A stretch of 64,000 nt of DNA from Acholoe squamosa (GCA_949317995.1 OX439048.1:28401495-28465494); one strand, 5' to 3'; positions 23,474 through 35,476 are shown, counted from the first letter of the stretch. Made by a program: numbers and translations. Notes: generated by a model from the sequence alone, not told the origin.

Positions 23474-23900
23474 AGTTGTGGTGCACGTTTCTTCTATCAA
23501 GGTGAGTGATCACTCACGTCGCCATCCCTGGTGAGTGTGGGTGATCACGATCATTGCCATCTGTGGTGAACCTGTGTTATCACGAGATACGCGTTTCATC
23601 TAGCGAGGTGAGTGATCACCCGCGTCGCCATCCCCGGTGAGTGTGGGAAATCACGATCCTCGCCATCCGCGGTGAATATGCGTTATGATGTGCTGCATGT
23701 TTCATCTAGCGAGGTGAGTGATCACCCGAGTCGCCATCCCCGGTGAGTGTGAGTGATCACAGTCTTCGCCATTCGTGGTGAAATTGCGTTATGACATGGT
23801 GTGCATCTCATCTAGCAAGGTGAGTGATCACACGTGTCGCCATCCCTGGTGAGTCTGAGTGATCACCATCTTGGTGAACCTGTGCTGTAGCGAAGTTGTG
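23474..23900 (+). repeat. 106-bp tandem array, about 4 units, derived from a MITE interior
   Basis: The word GGTGAGTGATCAC recurs at 23501, 23607, 23713 and 23819, an exact 106-bp period. Each unit also contains CATCTAGCRAG and GTCGCCATCCC. The part GGTGAACCTGTGTTATCACG...TCATCTAGCGAG aligns with the interior of the CCCAGCAAATTG MITE. The array runs directly into a right end of that MITE at 23901-23966, so it probably grew by tandem expansion inside such a copy. Confidence 0.85.
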
Positions 23901-23966
23901 TTCCATGTAGCAACATGAGTGAGCCACTTTACACAGGGTGACAAGGAGTCACAACAATTTGCTGGG
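23901..23966 (+). mobile_element. Right end of CCCAGCAAATTG-type MITE
   Basis: Contains GTGTTCCATGTAGCAACATG, GAGCCACTTTACACAGGGTG and the terminal CAACAATTTGCTGGG. No matching left terminus is seen upstream; the 106-bp array lies there instead. Confidence 0.75.
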
Positions 23967-26952
23967 AAGTGTGTGGTATGGTTTTAAGCACAGAGACAAG
24001 AGCCATTCACAGTCTCCGAAGTACAGACTAGAAAAAAAAAACAATAAAAAAAGAAAGAACAACTTGTATTTAAGCCACAGCATAACAGCTAATTTTCAGT
24101 CCCTTGAAGCCGCTTAGAGAGTCCAGGAACTCATGAAGCGGCTTATAAAGTTATAAATGGCGTACATGTATAGCAAGAAATGACAACGCTTACAGAAACG
24201 TTATAGCACAGCCAGCAACTCCAGGAGAGGCTGATAGGCTGGTGCTGCATTTATGCAGGGCTTCTACGCAGGGTGTTGCAATGCTCCTTTTGACAACACA
24301 CCAAGATGGGTCTCCACCACTCATTGCATTAATATTCCCCCAAGCTACCTTCCCTGGTTTACGACTTAATACTTTATACAAGAAAAATGAAAACTCAACA
24401 AAAAAAACAAAAAACAAACTCGAAATGGAAAGTGCCGCTCCCACTGCTGTTGACAGTCAGTGGAGCAGTTCTGTGTGACTTGAATAATGCATGCCAGGCA
24501 AGGCCAGGTCACATTACAGAGTTGCCATGACCATGCTGGATACACCCAACAGCTCTCAGAAACAGCCATGGACGTGGCTCAACAATGCATAAAAAGACAA
24601 TTAACGCTACGGAAGTCGATGCTAAATCCTGCATGGCATGTATGTATAATTAAAGATCTAAAAGAGGTGGTCATAACACTACATTAGTCATGGGTGGAAG
24701 GAAGGGCATCTTCAGTGTTTTGCTGCTGGTTCCAATCCTCATGGTCCACAGAGAGGATCTATTAGCCTGCCATCGAGTACAACTTCATGTCTTCATACAA
24801 AGCATAAATGTATGAAAATGAATAATTGCTTATGGATTTAAAGCACTGCTCAAACATTTATCTCTACATGATAGAATTCCTTCTTATTTTGCATATTTCT
24901 TTTAGTTAACGCTACATTAAGATGATGTGCCCATTTAAACCAGTCGCATTGGAAACATAGTTTTACAAAGCTGTAGAGGTTTCTTATTCATTCTTACATT
25001 TCCAAGTCATTCTGTGAAACCAACAATCAGCCAATGTACAGCATAGTGACTTGGTGATTGATTTCAAACACACGATCGATGTATAGCTTATAACAGCACT
25101 GATGAAGATCAAGTGATCTACTAGAAGCATTGTGATTAGTACTGGAGTATATGAGTTTTATAATTGACCTGAACTACCTAAGTGTGTGCACATGGAAACC
25201 ATTATCTCACACAGCCTGAGGAGTCATATTTATGTTTAATCATCAACTGTCTGTCCTTGTAAAATGTGTTTTGATCGCTATGATAAGCTTCATTTTAAAG
25301 ATTTTTGGATAGTAAACAACTTCAACCTTTTACAGCCTGTGTCATTATCTATGTCCAGGGTCCTGCTACTTATTCATCTAAAAGCTATTGCCTCCATTTG
25401 ATGTACCTCTTTTGAGCAAGTTATGGGGTCCAAAATCAAATTTATACTTTCAAGCTCAGACAAGAAATGAGGTGATGCACACCCGACGCCCTCCCCCTAC
25501 ACCATAAAAAGATTGTCCTCTAAATAACGGCGAAATCCTTGTACCAAACTTACCAGAGATCCATAGTTATTTTCACAGAGATTTCCTGGACGACATTATC
25601 TTCACCTGGGGCTTCTTATAAAAACTACACTGGTTCACTGCAATATAATCATGGTGGTTCACTGTTCAGTTTTACGAGGATCCCTGGCAGGTTGAACAGG
25701 ATTTCTTTTACAATGCATCTTAAACCACCACATCCACTAAGCTGAATAACCATGTTCCAGACTTTATCCGTACTCTATTTGGAAGTCAATACTCCATCTG
25801 CTATGCGGGATCTGCAAGGCAAAGTGGCAGGGGTGGGGAATGACAGGTTTTCAGGTATCAGGGGGAGGCAATGTAGACCCATGGAGAAGTCCCGGATCCA
25901 GTCTGACAGACATATTTCAATTATATATGCGTGTACATTATATTCAGGAGCATCCTGCACATCATAGCTGGAAGCAGTGCTGCATGTATACTATATACAC
26001 TGGCATGGAAGGTATTACTGCTCATTTCTACCTCATTGATCCATAAAGCTACGGGAAGGGATGGCAGTAAGAAGGGAAAAGAGAGTAAAATGGCCTGGAT
26101 GATATTTTGGTAAGTAGCTCCCAAGGGATTATATTATGCTCCTTTCCTGTGCACATTGCAGGTTGATAAGGCTAAATCACCAAGGGAATTCATGAAGGCA
26201 GAAGCCGTAAATTGATCTAGTGACATCTATGGGTAAAGGTATAGAATATTGGCATAGAACGTAGTGAGTTGCCTATAAATTGGATGTGTGTATGAAGCTT
26301 AAGCCTCAGATTATAGTGACTTACCTGTCTGTCAGAACTCTCAAACGCCTGAACTAGAGAGTTCCAGCATCCTTAGTCTGAAATATTTAAAAGGGGTCCT
26401 CTATCAAAAGACTGTAAGAGGGGAACTAAAAATTCCAAATCATATATATATATATATATGATATTCTATCAAATCCACGGCTACGGCAATACATTTTTTC
26501 TATATGACAGGAATGCTTTTCAAAGAACGTATTCATCTGACGCTTAGCCACTTCTGTCTACTATAAGGCCCCGGTAAACCTGCCCTTAAACCACAAACTC
26601 ATCTCTACATTAAATTTATGGAAGTTCAAATATGGTATTCATAAATGTTTTGGAATTTATGCTCGAGGTCGCTAAGGACAGAACTATATCCTTCTTCACA
26701 GGGACAGCAATTATTCTTGATACTTAGTTTATCTGTTTTGGGTAAGGGGATACTTTGGGTAATTATTACCAACTTTTTACATGGAAAATATGACGTATTG
26801 CAATGTATGCAATTGATAAATTTTGATGTGAAAGGTAATTCACACAGCAATATGAAGTAAATATGAACAAAGTTAAGCAGTGGGAGACAGAAAAATCAAA
26901 ATGATCTATATAGATTACAGTGCATGAATCTTTGAATTTTAGCATCTTTAAT
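23967..26952. other. No gene identified
   Basis: About 3 kb with many short overlapping frames and an A-rich run near 24031-24056. A TA microsatellite of about 18 bp lies near 26441-26458. No known protein or RNA was recognised. Confidence 0.4.
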
Positions 26953-27174
26953 CCCAGCAAATTGTCGTCATCTGTCGCCATGATTGATCATCAATGGTGA
27001 CTCCTTTTTGAGTGATAACTCATTCGGTCATCTTTCGCCACTGTGTGTTAGACTCACATGGCATAGCAATTGCTATTCCTGGTGATCTTGTGGTATAACG
27101 ACGTTGTGTTCCATCTAGCGACATGTGTGAGCCACTTCACACAGGTTGACGAGGACTCACGACAATTTTCTGGG
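26953..27174 (+). mobile_element. CCCAGCAAATTGTC-ended MITE, copy 2
   Basis: Terminal CCCAGCAAATTGTC and CACGACAATTTTCTGGG, flanked on both sides by AT. It is inverted relative to the copy at 19072-19293 and similar throughout, including CATAGCAATTGCTATTCC and TTCCATCTAGCGACATG. Confidence 0.9.
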
Positions 27175-27297
27175 ATTGCTGCTCAAAGTTGGTGGAAAAC
27201 CTTTCCTGCTACTTTAAGCAACTTTAACTTTTCTCAATATTTCCTGCAACTTTAATCTATCATTTAAAGTAGGGGCAGCACCTTTCCTGCAACTCTA
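27175..27297. repeat. CTTTAA-rich repeat between two MITE copies
   Basis: Contains CAACTTTAACTTTTCTCAAT and TTTCCTGCAACTTTAATC, which recur at 27518-27640 on the far side of the next MITE copy. The MITE at 27298 may therefore have landed inside a tandem duplication of this sequence. Confidence 0.6.
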
Positions 27298-27515
27298 CCC
27301 AGCAAATTTTCTTCATCTGTCGCCATGATTGGTCATCAATGGTGACTCCCTTTTGAGTGATAACTCCGTCATCTTTCACCACTGTGTGTTAGACTCATGT
27401 GGCATAGTAATTGCTATTCCTGGTGATCTTGTGCTATAATGACGTTGTGTTCCATCTAGCAACATGTGTGAGCCACTTCACACAGGGTGACGAGGACTCA
27501 CGACAATTTCCTGGG
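27298..27515 (+). mobile_element. CCCAGCAAATTGTC-ended MITE, copy 3
   Basis: Terminal CCCAGCAAATTTTC and CGACAATTTCCTGGG, flanked by TA on both sides. Over 85 percent of positions appear to match copy 2. Confidence 0.9.
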
Positions 27516-27761
27516 TAAGCAACTTTGATTTTTCTCAATATTTCCTGCAACTTTAATCCACCATTTAAAGTAGGAACAACACCTGTCCTGCAACTTTAAG
27601 GAATTTTAATTTTTCTCAATATTTCTTGCAACGTTAAGCAACTTTTAGCAGCACTTTGGGGTTAGTAGATTGGAGACAGGGCAGGAGGTGTGGGTAGGGA
27701 GGTAGGAAATGCATCAGAGGCATAATGCAGGGGAGTAGGGCCAGAAGGGGTGGGTAGGGAG

Positions 27762-28652
27762 CACTGTTAAAAATTTCTGTAGATTTTACAGAGAATCATT
27801 GTTAAATTTTACGGGTTTTCACCGTTATTTTTAGTACAATGAAACACCCTTAGACTAGGTGATGTTACAGTGAATCTGTGTAAAACACTACGGAAAAGTA
27901 CCGCTATTTTATTTACGGTGAATCTTTGTCCTTTTGGAAGTTTCATATCTTCCCATTAGGTGGCCTCGGGGCTCACTTTGAGACTTTCTTCAATGCCCTA
28001 CACCCTAAACAGCTCAAATTGTCACAAAATTCAAAGCATTATGCACTTTGGTTTATGCACCATGTCATCTACATTGTAGTTTCATAGATTTCAGATTTTC
28101 AAAAAATAATCCAACTTTGTGTGTGAAAGGGGAGTAGCAGGGATGTCATAAACACCCATTATGTTGTAATAGAAAAAAAAGTACATAGGCATATCACTGC
28201 AGTTTTTAATTCAACACAATTCTGAGGTAATCTATGTACTTAGATTATTCCTCCAAAGTTAAGAAGGGCATGATGTGCCTCTCAAGGACTAATTTATAAT
28301 TATAATGATTAGAATGTCCTTACACTAGGATTTCCAGATGAACTGTACATGCAACCAAACCATGTATAAAGATAACCTAGTCCATTGTGAATTTACAAAA
28401 TGTCAAGCCAGAGAATTTCTAAAATGTCAAGCCAGAGGCTGAATATTGCTATGAAAAGTTAATGGTGTATGGCATTGAAACCAAAACAATGTGTAAATAA
28501 TTACCTTTAATCATTGTTTAGAAATAACGGTGAAATTCCGTAAAAATTACAGTGACATTGAAAAAACGGTGACCGTTAAAAAAACGGTGAAAGATTGGCA
28601 GCCATTGTTGCCAATGATTCTTTGTTTTTTTCTATGGAAAATTTTAAAAGTG
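27762..28652. mobile_element. MITE of ~891 bp with ~42-bp imperfect terminal inverted repeats
   Basis: The left end CACTGTTAAAAATTTCTGTA and the minus-strand right end CACTTTTAAAATTTTCCATA continue as inverted repeats through AGAATCATTG. Further in, CACCGTTATTT words occur in inverted orientation at both sides. The interior is non-coding. Near-identical ~50-bp sequences containing ATGCATCAGAGGCATRATGCA flank the element as direct repeats (about 27698-27750 and 28653-28705). Confidence 0.75.
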
Positions 28653-28986
28653 AGGTAGGTAATGCATCAGAGGCATGATGCATAGGAGGAGGGGCAGAAG
28701 GGTTATTGGAGATGCCATAGTGATCAGGATAAACAAAGAAAGATTTACATTAACTTCAGAAGTCAGAAGTAACACTTTTCCCACTAAACCTTCTCATAAT
28801 ACCCTAACACACTTACCCACTACCCAAGGGCGCCAGCCTTGTCTGGGTAGAAGCTGTGAATAGCCAGAGTGGGAGCTGTATTGTTATAAGGCTGTAGGTG
28901 CGACCATAGAACAATAGGCCCACCCCACACCAAGCTACAGTGTACAAATAGTGGTCACACATATTCAGTCAATATTCCTGTTTCAG
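28653..28986. other. No gene identified
   Basis: The first 55 bases repeat the sequence left of the preceding MITE. Nothing else is recognised. Confidence 0.4.
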
Positions 28987-29600
28987 TGCACTTGTACTTT
29001 TTACCTTGACCAAAGAGGATGTGAAGTGATGGTAAGTACATGTGTTCAATTATTATGGTCTATGTAGTACATGTATTCACAACAATCTGCCTGTTACTTG
29101 TTCTTAGATTTAGACTTTTATATTTGCCATTATATTATCCGTTTGAATACTCATTCTTTCACATCCTTATATTTGTAATAAACTTGTTTCTTTCTTTGTT
29201 ATTTACAGTGAAGCAGCTGATGGAAATACAAACAGGCCCTAGACTAGAGCAATCATCCTAATCTATCCCCATGCCACCAGGAGCTACCAGGGCCGGTCTC
29301 ACCCCTCCCCAGCCCCCAGAGAGGTATCCCCCGCCACCATGGTCAGTCTCACCTCTCCCCAGTCCCCCTAGATGTATCCCCCGCCGCCAGAAGCTACCAA
29401 GGCCGGTATCATCCCTCCCATGCCCCCTCAGTCAACTCCCTCCCTCCCCAGCCCCCTCAGTCCACTCCCTCCCTCCTGAGTCCACTCCCTCCCTCCTTGA
29501 TGCATCCTCTGCCTCCTGAGTCTGTTCCCTCACCCCTCAGTTCATTACCTCCCTTTGTTGAGAACTATGGAAAATGCAATAAAAAATTATTTGATGCCAG
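28987..29600 (+). other. Possible 3' end of a spliced transcript
   Basis: A candidate acceptor TTCCTGTTTCAG precedes 28987. A strong donor ATG|GTAAGTAC lies at 29031/29032. A good polypyrimidine tract and acceptor, TTTCTTTGTTATTTACAG, precede 29209. AATAAA sits at 29578-29583. Together they suggest a 45-bp exon, a 177-bp intron and a terminal exon of about 390 bp. All frames across the junction stop early, so any transcript would be untranslated or a UTR. The terminal part is a C-rich imperfect repeat (CCTCCCTCC words). This is signal-based inference only. Confidence 0.25.
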
Positions 29601-29792
29601 TAACTTGATGTGAATTGTTACTTCCTGGTGAATATTTGTAAAGTGTGGAATTATTTCTATTCTTGCTCTATAGGGCAACATGTATATATGCATATATGTG
29701 CCTAGATGTGTTGTACAAATAAACTTTGTTTATGAAACCTTATTATATATATACATGTGCAGTTTTCTGGGTTATTTCTTCAACTACAAATT

Positions 29793-29965
29793 CAGTTTGA
29801 GCAAACCCCAAATACGAATTTAAGCACCTTTACACAGTTTTAAGCACCTCTCCAATTCTGAATTGAAGTACCTTTACACAACCTTGAGCAAACCTCCAAG
29901 TCTGAATTTAAGCTCCTTTACACAGCTTTAAGCAAACCTCAAAGTCTGAATTTAATCAACTTGAG
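29793..29965. repeat. ~43-bp tandem repeat, about 4 units
   Basis: Units contain AATTTAAGCNCCTTTACACAG followed by TTTAAGCAAACCTC. The word CCTTTACACA recurs at about 29828, 29871 and 29915. Confidence 0.8.
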
Positions 29966-31196
29966 GCGACTTTCAGCGAACTTTAATTACAGCCATTTCT
30001 CACATGTCAGGAAACTCAAGCTTTAGGTCCTTTAAACTTTGCTGCAAAGTTTGATTAAAGCTTACTAAAGTTGAATTATGTCCGACTTTAAACACCTGTT
30101 AACAACTTTAGGTATTGCTTAAAGTTGCTTAAATCCGAAGTTTCATGCAGTGTTATTTAATCCTTTTGGTGGTGACACTTAATCCACTGACAACCAGAAT
30201 ATTTCCATCTTACATTCAGCAGAGTCCTTGCCTACTTACAAAAAGCCGTTCATTTCGTACTACTCCATCTGTCAGTGTGGGGAAATGAAGGTTATTTCCA
30301 GATTAATTATTCTGGATGCCAATGGCTTGTCACATGAAAGGAACACATGTGTTCTGTTTGGTGCACCATCCTGATTTGCTCTGACAGACTGAATATACCC
30401 CCAACTACAAGCACCCTTACTTCTCATCCATGCGTAATTCTAATGATATTTGGAGGTGTGCTCTGTGCTTGAGTGTTGGGATCACCTCATCTTCCATTCC
30501 TAATATACCCAAATAAAGGGATACGTCAATTAGGACAAATTGAGACAATTTACATATTTATCTATGTTCTTATTTAGGCCCGTTTAAGCGCCGGGGTCTC
30601 GAATAAGCACCGAGGGTCTAGGGGTATTGACTTTAACCTTAAGCACTGAAAATAGTAATCAAATAAGCGCCTGTCTCATATAAGTGCCAGGGGTACAGTT
30701 GGGTTTAAATTAATGAGTGCCCGGGCGCTTATAGGGGTCACTATGGTATATTGGTAACAATGCTTTGGCTGTGAGGGAAGGGCCGATCCATAAAGTATGT
30801 CACACCTGAAGGGGTGCGGGTTGTCCATCACTGCTATATATTTCTATAGTAAAGGTGTGATGAATGGGTTGGTTGGGGGTGTCCAAAAAGGCATAGAAGA
30901 TCATGACATACTATATGGATCAGCCTGCAGTAGTAAAAGAATCCAATTTGGTAGATTCATCCAGGGCTTGCAATCCATCTCTGGGAAAACGAGATTATAT
31001 TGACAGTTTCTTGCCACTGCTAGTCCTCTCGTTTGATCACAACATTACATTACTGTGGAATTAGATATAATCATACCAACAGAAATCTGCAATGCTTTCA
31101 GATTGAGAATAAGATTCCAGTTGAGAGGCATTACATAGCCTCTGGGTGCATTTATTGTAGGGGGACAGGAAGGGTATGTGGCCTGCCTTTGTGTCA
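29966..31196. other. No gene identified
   Basis: Words built on ACTTTAAGCAACTTTA-like sequence continue to about 30150, possibly related to 27175-27297. The rest shows no gene. Confidence 0.4.
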
Positions 31197-31935
31197 CTCA
31201 AACACTCTTATCCCTCAAATGCTCGTAAGCCTCAAACGGTCTTATCCCTCAACTGCTCTTATCCCTCAAACATCCTCCCTGAAATCCATTTGAGATTATT
31301 TTTTTTTGCAATTGCAAGGGCAAAGTAAAACAATTGGTATGAGATTATGAGCTATAGATAAAGTCACAATCACTATTCAGAATTTACAATTAAGCAGACT
31401 TTTTTTGGACCGATTGAATTTATTACTTTGAACCATAAGTCAACATCTCAATGCCTTCTCAAGAGTTCACATACTTTCCATATAATATGATACACAGTGA
31501 TACAGTTTTAGATGAACAAATCACATAACCCGGCATGTATAAGGGCAGATCCTTTGAGCAATGTATGGGCCTATTTTGAGAGGATTTTAGGTTTGGGGAG
31601 CTACAGTAAAAAATAAAGACCACTATTCTTCATTATTTTAGTCACATATGATAGAAAACATCCTGAGCTTTAAGTAGAGGGCAAATTTGGTGTATATCGG
31701 CCTATAATTTGACGGGTTACGGAGGCTCGAAGTTGGACAATACACGAAAATTACCCTTTTTTTGTCAAATTTTCCATCATTCCCACCTGTTTATTGCTGA
31801 GCTAGGCAGTAATAGAGTCTGATAAACCTATTTTGCCTTTGGTGATAGGTCATAGCTATCTATTAAAAATACTTTGGCCATGTCCCTACCTCAACTGTCT
31901 TTCACACATGAGTTATAATATCAAACTGTGAGCGT

Positions 31936-33798
31936 CCTCACATACGTAACAATTTTTTTACGCCTTAAACTTCCATGGTGAAAAAGTATCCTCACTGTTC
32001 TTATTACCTGTGTTGAGCAGCGTCCCTAGGGGGGTTTTGATGGTAAATAAATGAAAGTGCTGGTTTGCTGCAGATGCGAGCTAGGTCTCATAAACCAAAA
32101 TTTAACTACTGAAAACATTACGTATGTGAGGTACACTTTTTTATGTCTGTAGGATATCTAAATAAATATTCCTTAATTTCTAGTCTATTCTAGTGTAGTA
32201 TGCATAGGAATTGAATGATTAAAACAAAAATCATGGCTCAAGTCTGCATAGTAAGGCCACAGAGGGGGTCTTTTGTCTTTTGAAAGTCCCAAGCTATAGA
32301 CTGGCCATAGCAGCTTGGTAATGCAATTTAGTTTGGCCAGGAAGCCCTGTACTCTTTAATGCTTGATTTTCCTCACATAGGTAACGTTTTCACTGGGGAA
32401 TGGAAATTGCCCTTCCTGAGCTACTCCTGCTGTATATTTATCCCGAAATCATTGTTATTTGTTGAAATTAGGGCCTACCTTTAGTGCTAGGGTTCATTAG
32501 GTCCAGTTTGGTTATTTTGAAATGACACCCCAGCCTGTCTGGGGGGAGAAGTGTTGATTATTTTTTTAAATTCTCACCTCCCACACCCCAAAAGTACATT
32601 ATTTTTTTAGATTACCTCCTCTTACCACTGTTTATTTACTCCTAGACCTACAATTAATCATTTCAGTACATATAACCTCACTTTTGGTATGTACTTTGCC
32701 AGCAGTATTCCTTTTACCCCCCTCCTCGGCATTTCGTTACGTATGTGAGGTGTTTATTATATGTGTTGCACCACACACCTCCAAATAGAATTTTTTAAAT
32801 AAATTGGTTGATAATCTTATAATAGTGTCCCTATCTAATATCCTGGATAGAATTATGGCAGTTACCATTTAAATTTCTGCAAGTTTCCCACAAATTTGAA
32901 AACGTTACGTATGTAAGGTTTTGTTCATTTTGGTTACAATATGTACGTCAGACTCACCTAGCATATACATAATTCACCATTAGATGCACACATGGTTCCC
33001 CAAACTAAACTAGTACTGAATGTAGCAATCCTATTTTTTTTCAAAAGTATTTTATGGTTGCTATATACTAGGGTATCCCTGCACTGCCGGTCAGTAATGA
33101 TATTTATGGGGTTCTATCCATACACAATTTTTTGGCCCTACTTGCTTCTCATCCCCCATTGATAAACTGTAATCATTAGAGCATAATTGCTTGATATTAC
33201 TCACCTTAGTTGTTCAACAATTATATTCAATCTTTTGCAGTCTACAAGTTTCTGAGGAGGACAGGCTGCCCAATGAGGATGGCATGCGCTCAGAGTGAGA
33301 TGGAAATGACCCATAATACAATATAATGTGTTTGCATTTGAACAAGTAATTTAACAAGTACTGTAAAAGAAATAATGATGCAGATGATCTGTGATGGTTA
33401 AAAATATTGCTCTATCCAAATCCTCACATATGTAACTTTTTTTTTCTTTGGTATTCAGAAGTGCCTTTGCAGATCTGGATCAGAATGTATATATATATTG
33501 TTGGAAAAGATTGACATCTTTTGAAAGTAGGGACACTCTAGATAATAGAGAGTGTTTTTCATCAGGATATAGTTATTTTTAAATGTATGAGGGAAAAGTT
33601 AAGAAAGCTAGGCTACATATTCAAAAATTTCACTGATCTCCATGTTTTTCGATGAAAAAAAGTTCTTGGTGCAGCGATTTCATTTTTGCTACACCTTAAG
33701 GCATGTATCATAACATTTTGGACATGAAATCTGATGTACATAGGATGATATTTAATAGCTTTTATGACTGTTTGTTTAAAAATGTTATGTATGTGAGG
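31936..33798. repeat. Seven dispersed copies of a 15-bp motif, CCTCACATACGTAAC
   Basis: Forward copies are at 31936-31950 (exact), 32371-32385 and 33422-33436. Reverse-complement copies are at 32117-32131, 32736-32750 (exact), 32904-32918 and 33784-33798. Each inexact copy differs at one position. Most are followed on the motif strand by a run of T. The sequence between copies is not obviously repeated. Confidence 0.85.
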
Positions 33799-35071
33799 GT
33801 AAAGTATTATGGTTTTACACCACAGGCTATAAAAACTGACGCATTAGGAGTTGGTGACTTGAATCAACCTTTCTAACAAGCCAAGATATAGGGCTTTCAA
33901 TAAAAATAAAGTGTTGTTAAATAATATTGAGTATGTGATTTCACTGGTTCTCAGGCTGGTGTACATCCTTCGCTGAATCACCTCATAAGTAACTAAACTT
34001 TATTCCCTGGCCTGGTGTAGTGGTCACACCATCTAAGTTGAACTATGAACAGAAAGATATATCAATAAATGAACATGCATATATGACAAAAATTGATATA
34101 AAAATATGTTCTTAATGCCATGGGGGTCATGCCTAACCAATTCTTCTTAACAGTAGGCTAAATCTATTGTTATGGTAGTCCATTCAAATCTTTGCTCGGG
34201 CCCATGGAATAAACACCTTAATAGAATAAATACGTTATTAAACTTTTTCACTGGCCCAGGGTGATGCCTGGGCAATTCACTTGCCATGACATTTATTTTG
34301 CCGCACATAGCGTTTGAGGCTTAAGAGGGTCTTAGGGATAGGAGTGTTTGCGAGATAAGCGCATTTGAGGCTTAAGAGCATTAAATTTGAGGGATAAGAG
34401 CATTTGAGGCTTAATACACATATCTGATGCTCTTATGTGAGGGTAAAGTATTATGGTTTTACACCACAGGCTATAAAAACTGACACATTAGGAGTTGGTG
34501 ACTTGAATCAACCTTTCTAACAAGCCAAGATATAGGGCTTTCAATAAAAATAAAGTGTTGTTAAATAATATTGAGTATGTGATTTCACTGGTTCTCAGGC
34601 TGGTGTACATCCTTCGCTGAATCACCTCATAAGTAACTAAACTTTATTCCCTGGCCTGGTGTAGTGGTCACACCATCTAAGTTGAACTATGAACAGAAAG
34701 ATATATCAAGAAATGAACATGCATATATGACAAAAATTGATATAAAAATATGTTCTTAATGCCATGGGGGTCATGCCTAACCAATTCTTCTTAACAGTAG
34801 GCTAAATCTATTGTTATGGTAGTCCATTCAAATCTTTGCTCGGGCCCATGGAATAAACACCTTAATAGAATAAATACGTTATTAAACTTTTTTACTGGCC
34901 CAGGGTGATGCCTGGGCAATTCACTTGCCATGACATTTATTCTGCCGCACATAGCGTTTGAGGCTTAAGAGGGTCTTAGGGATAGGAGTGTTTGCGAGAT
35001 AAGAGCATTTGAGGCTTAAGAGCATTAAATTTGAGGGATAAGAGCATTTGAGGCTTAATACACATATCTGA
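33791..35071 (+). repeat. Recent 637-bp tandem duplication
   Basis: Bases 33791-34427 and 34435-35071 are nearly identical; I count about five mismatches. They are separated by 7 bp, at an offset of 644 bp. The duplicated unit begins ATGTGAGGGTAAAG and ends CACATATCTGA, and it carries part of the right-border repeat array. Both copies lack a gene. Confidence 0.95.
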
Positions 35072-35405
35072 GGGATAAGATCATCCGGTTGCTCTTAACC
35101 CTCAAACTGGTATCTGTTTGAGGGTTAAGAGCTATTTGAGAGTTAAGAGCCCCACAAACGTCAGCTCTGACACAACATAACACAAAGGAATATTAGATCC
35201 CATGACCTGCTAGAAATCTGCTCTATAAGCAGAGCAATATCAATCAATCTTGATGGAAGCACTAGAAATGCACCCAGTCTCATCAAGGGCTTGGCGAATC
35301 TAGGAAGTTGGTCTGTTATAGTGAGGCACTTCATATGGTAGATATGCCCAATCATAAATCATGGATTTAAAATGTTACCATTGTAGAGGTCGGTGAAAAT
35401 GTACT

Positions 35406-35476
35406 TGGAAACACCAGGTTTTGAACCTGGGACCTCTCAACTTGCAACAAGCGCTTTACCACTGAGCTACATCCCC
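35406..35476 (-). repeat. tRNA-like sequence (Cys/Ala-like), family C, copy 2
   Basis: The minus strand reads GGGGATG, box A TAGCTCAGTGGTAAAGC, then box B GGTTCAAAACC in a perfect T-stem CCAGG/CCTGG. The anticodon arm has lost bases compared with copy 3, so the structure is damaged there. The acceptor GGGGATG/TGTTTCC pairs with wobble. Confidence 0.65.

Larger units (their letters stand above)
31197..35150. mobile_element. Large non-coding unit flanked by inverted arrays of a short repeat
   Basis: The left border (31197-31275) has about five head-to-tail units like CTCTTATCCCTCAAATG. The right border (about 34308-35150) has many units of the mirror form, TTTGAGGGATAAGAGC or TTTGAGGCTTAAGAGC, including a perfect 16-bp hairpin at 35091-35132. 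About 3 kb lies between, without a significant ORF. It contains seven copies of CCTCACATACGTAAC (31936-33798) and a 637-bp tandem duplication. Subterminal repeat arrays in inverted orientation suggest a big non-autonomous DNA transposon, but exact termini and target duplication are not seen. Confidence 0.45.

Noticed and set aside
24242..24569. Overlapping frames on both strands near 24.2-24.6 kb
   Set aside because: They are mutual shadows with an A-rich tract and no domain.
29271..29519. Proline-rich open frame of 82 codons
   Set aside because: It follows a C-rich imperfect repeat (CCTCCCTCC words). Composition alone explains the frame, and there is no conserved domain.
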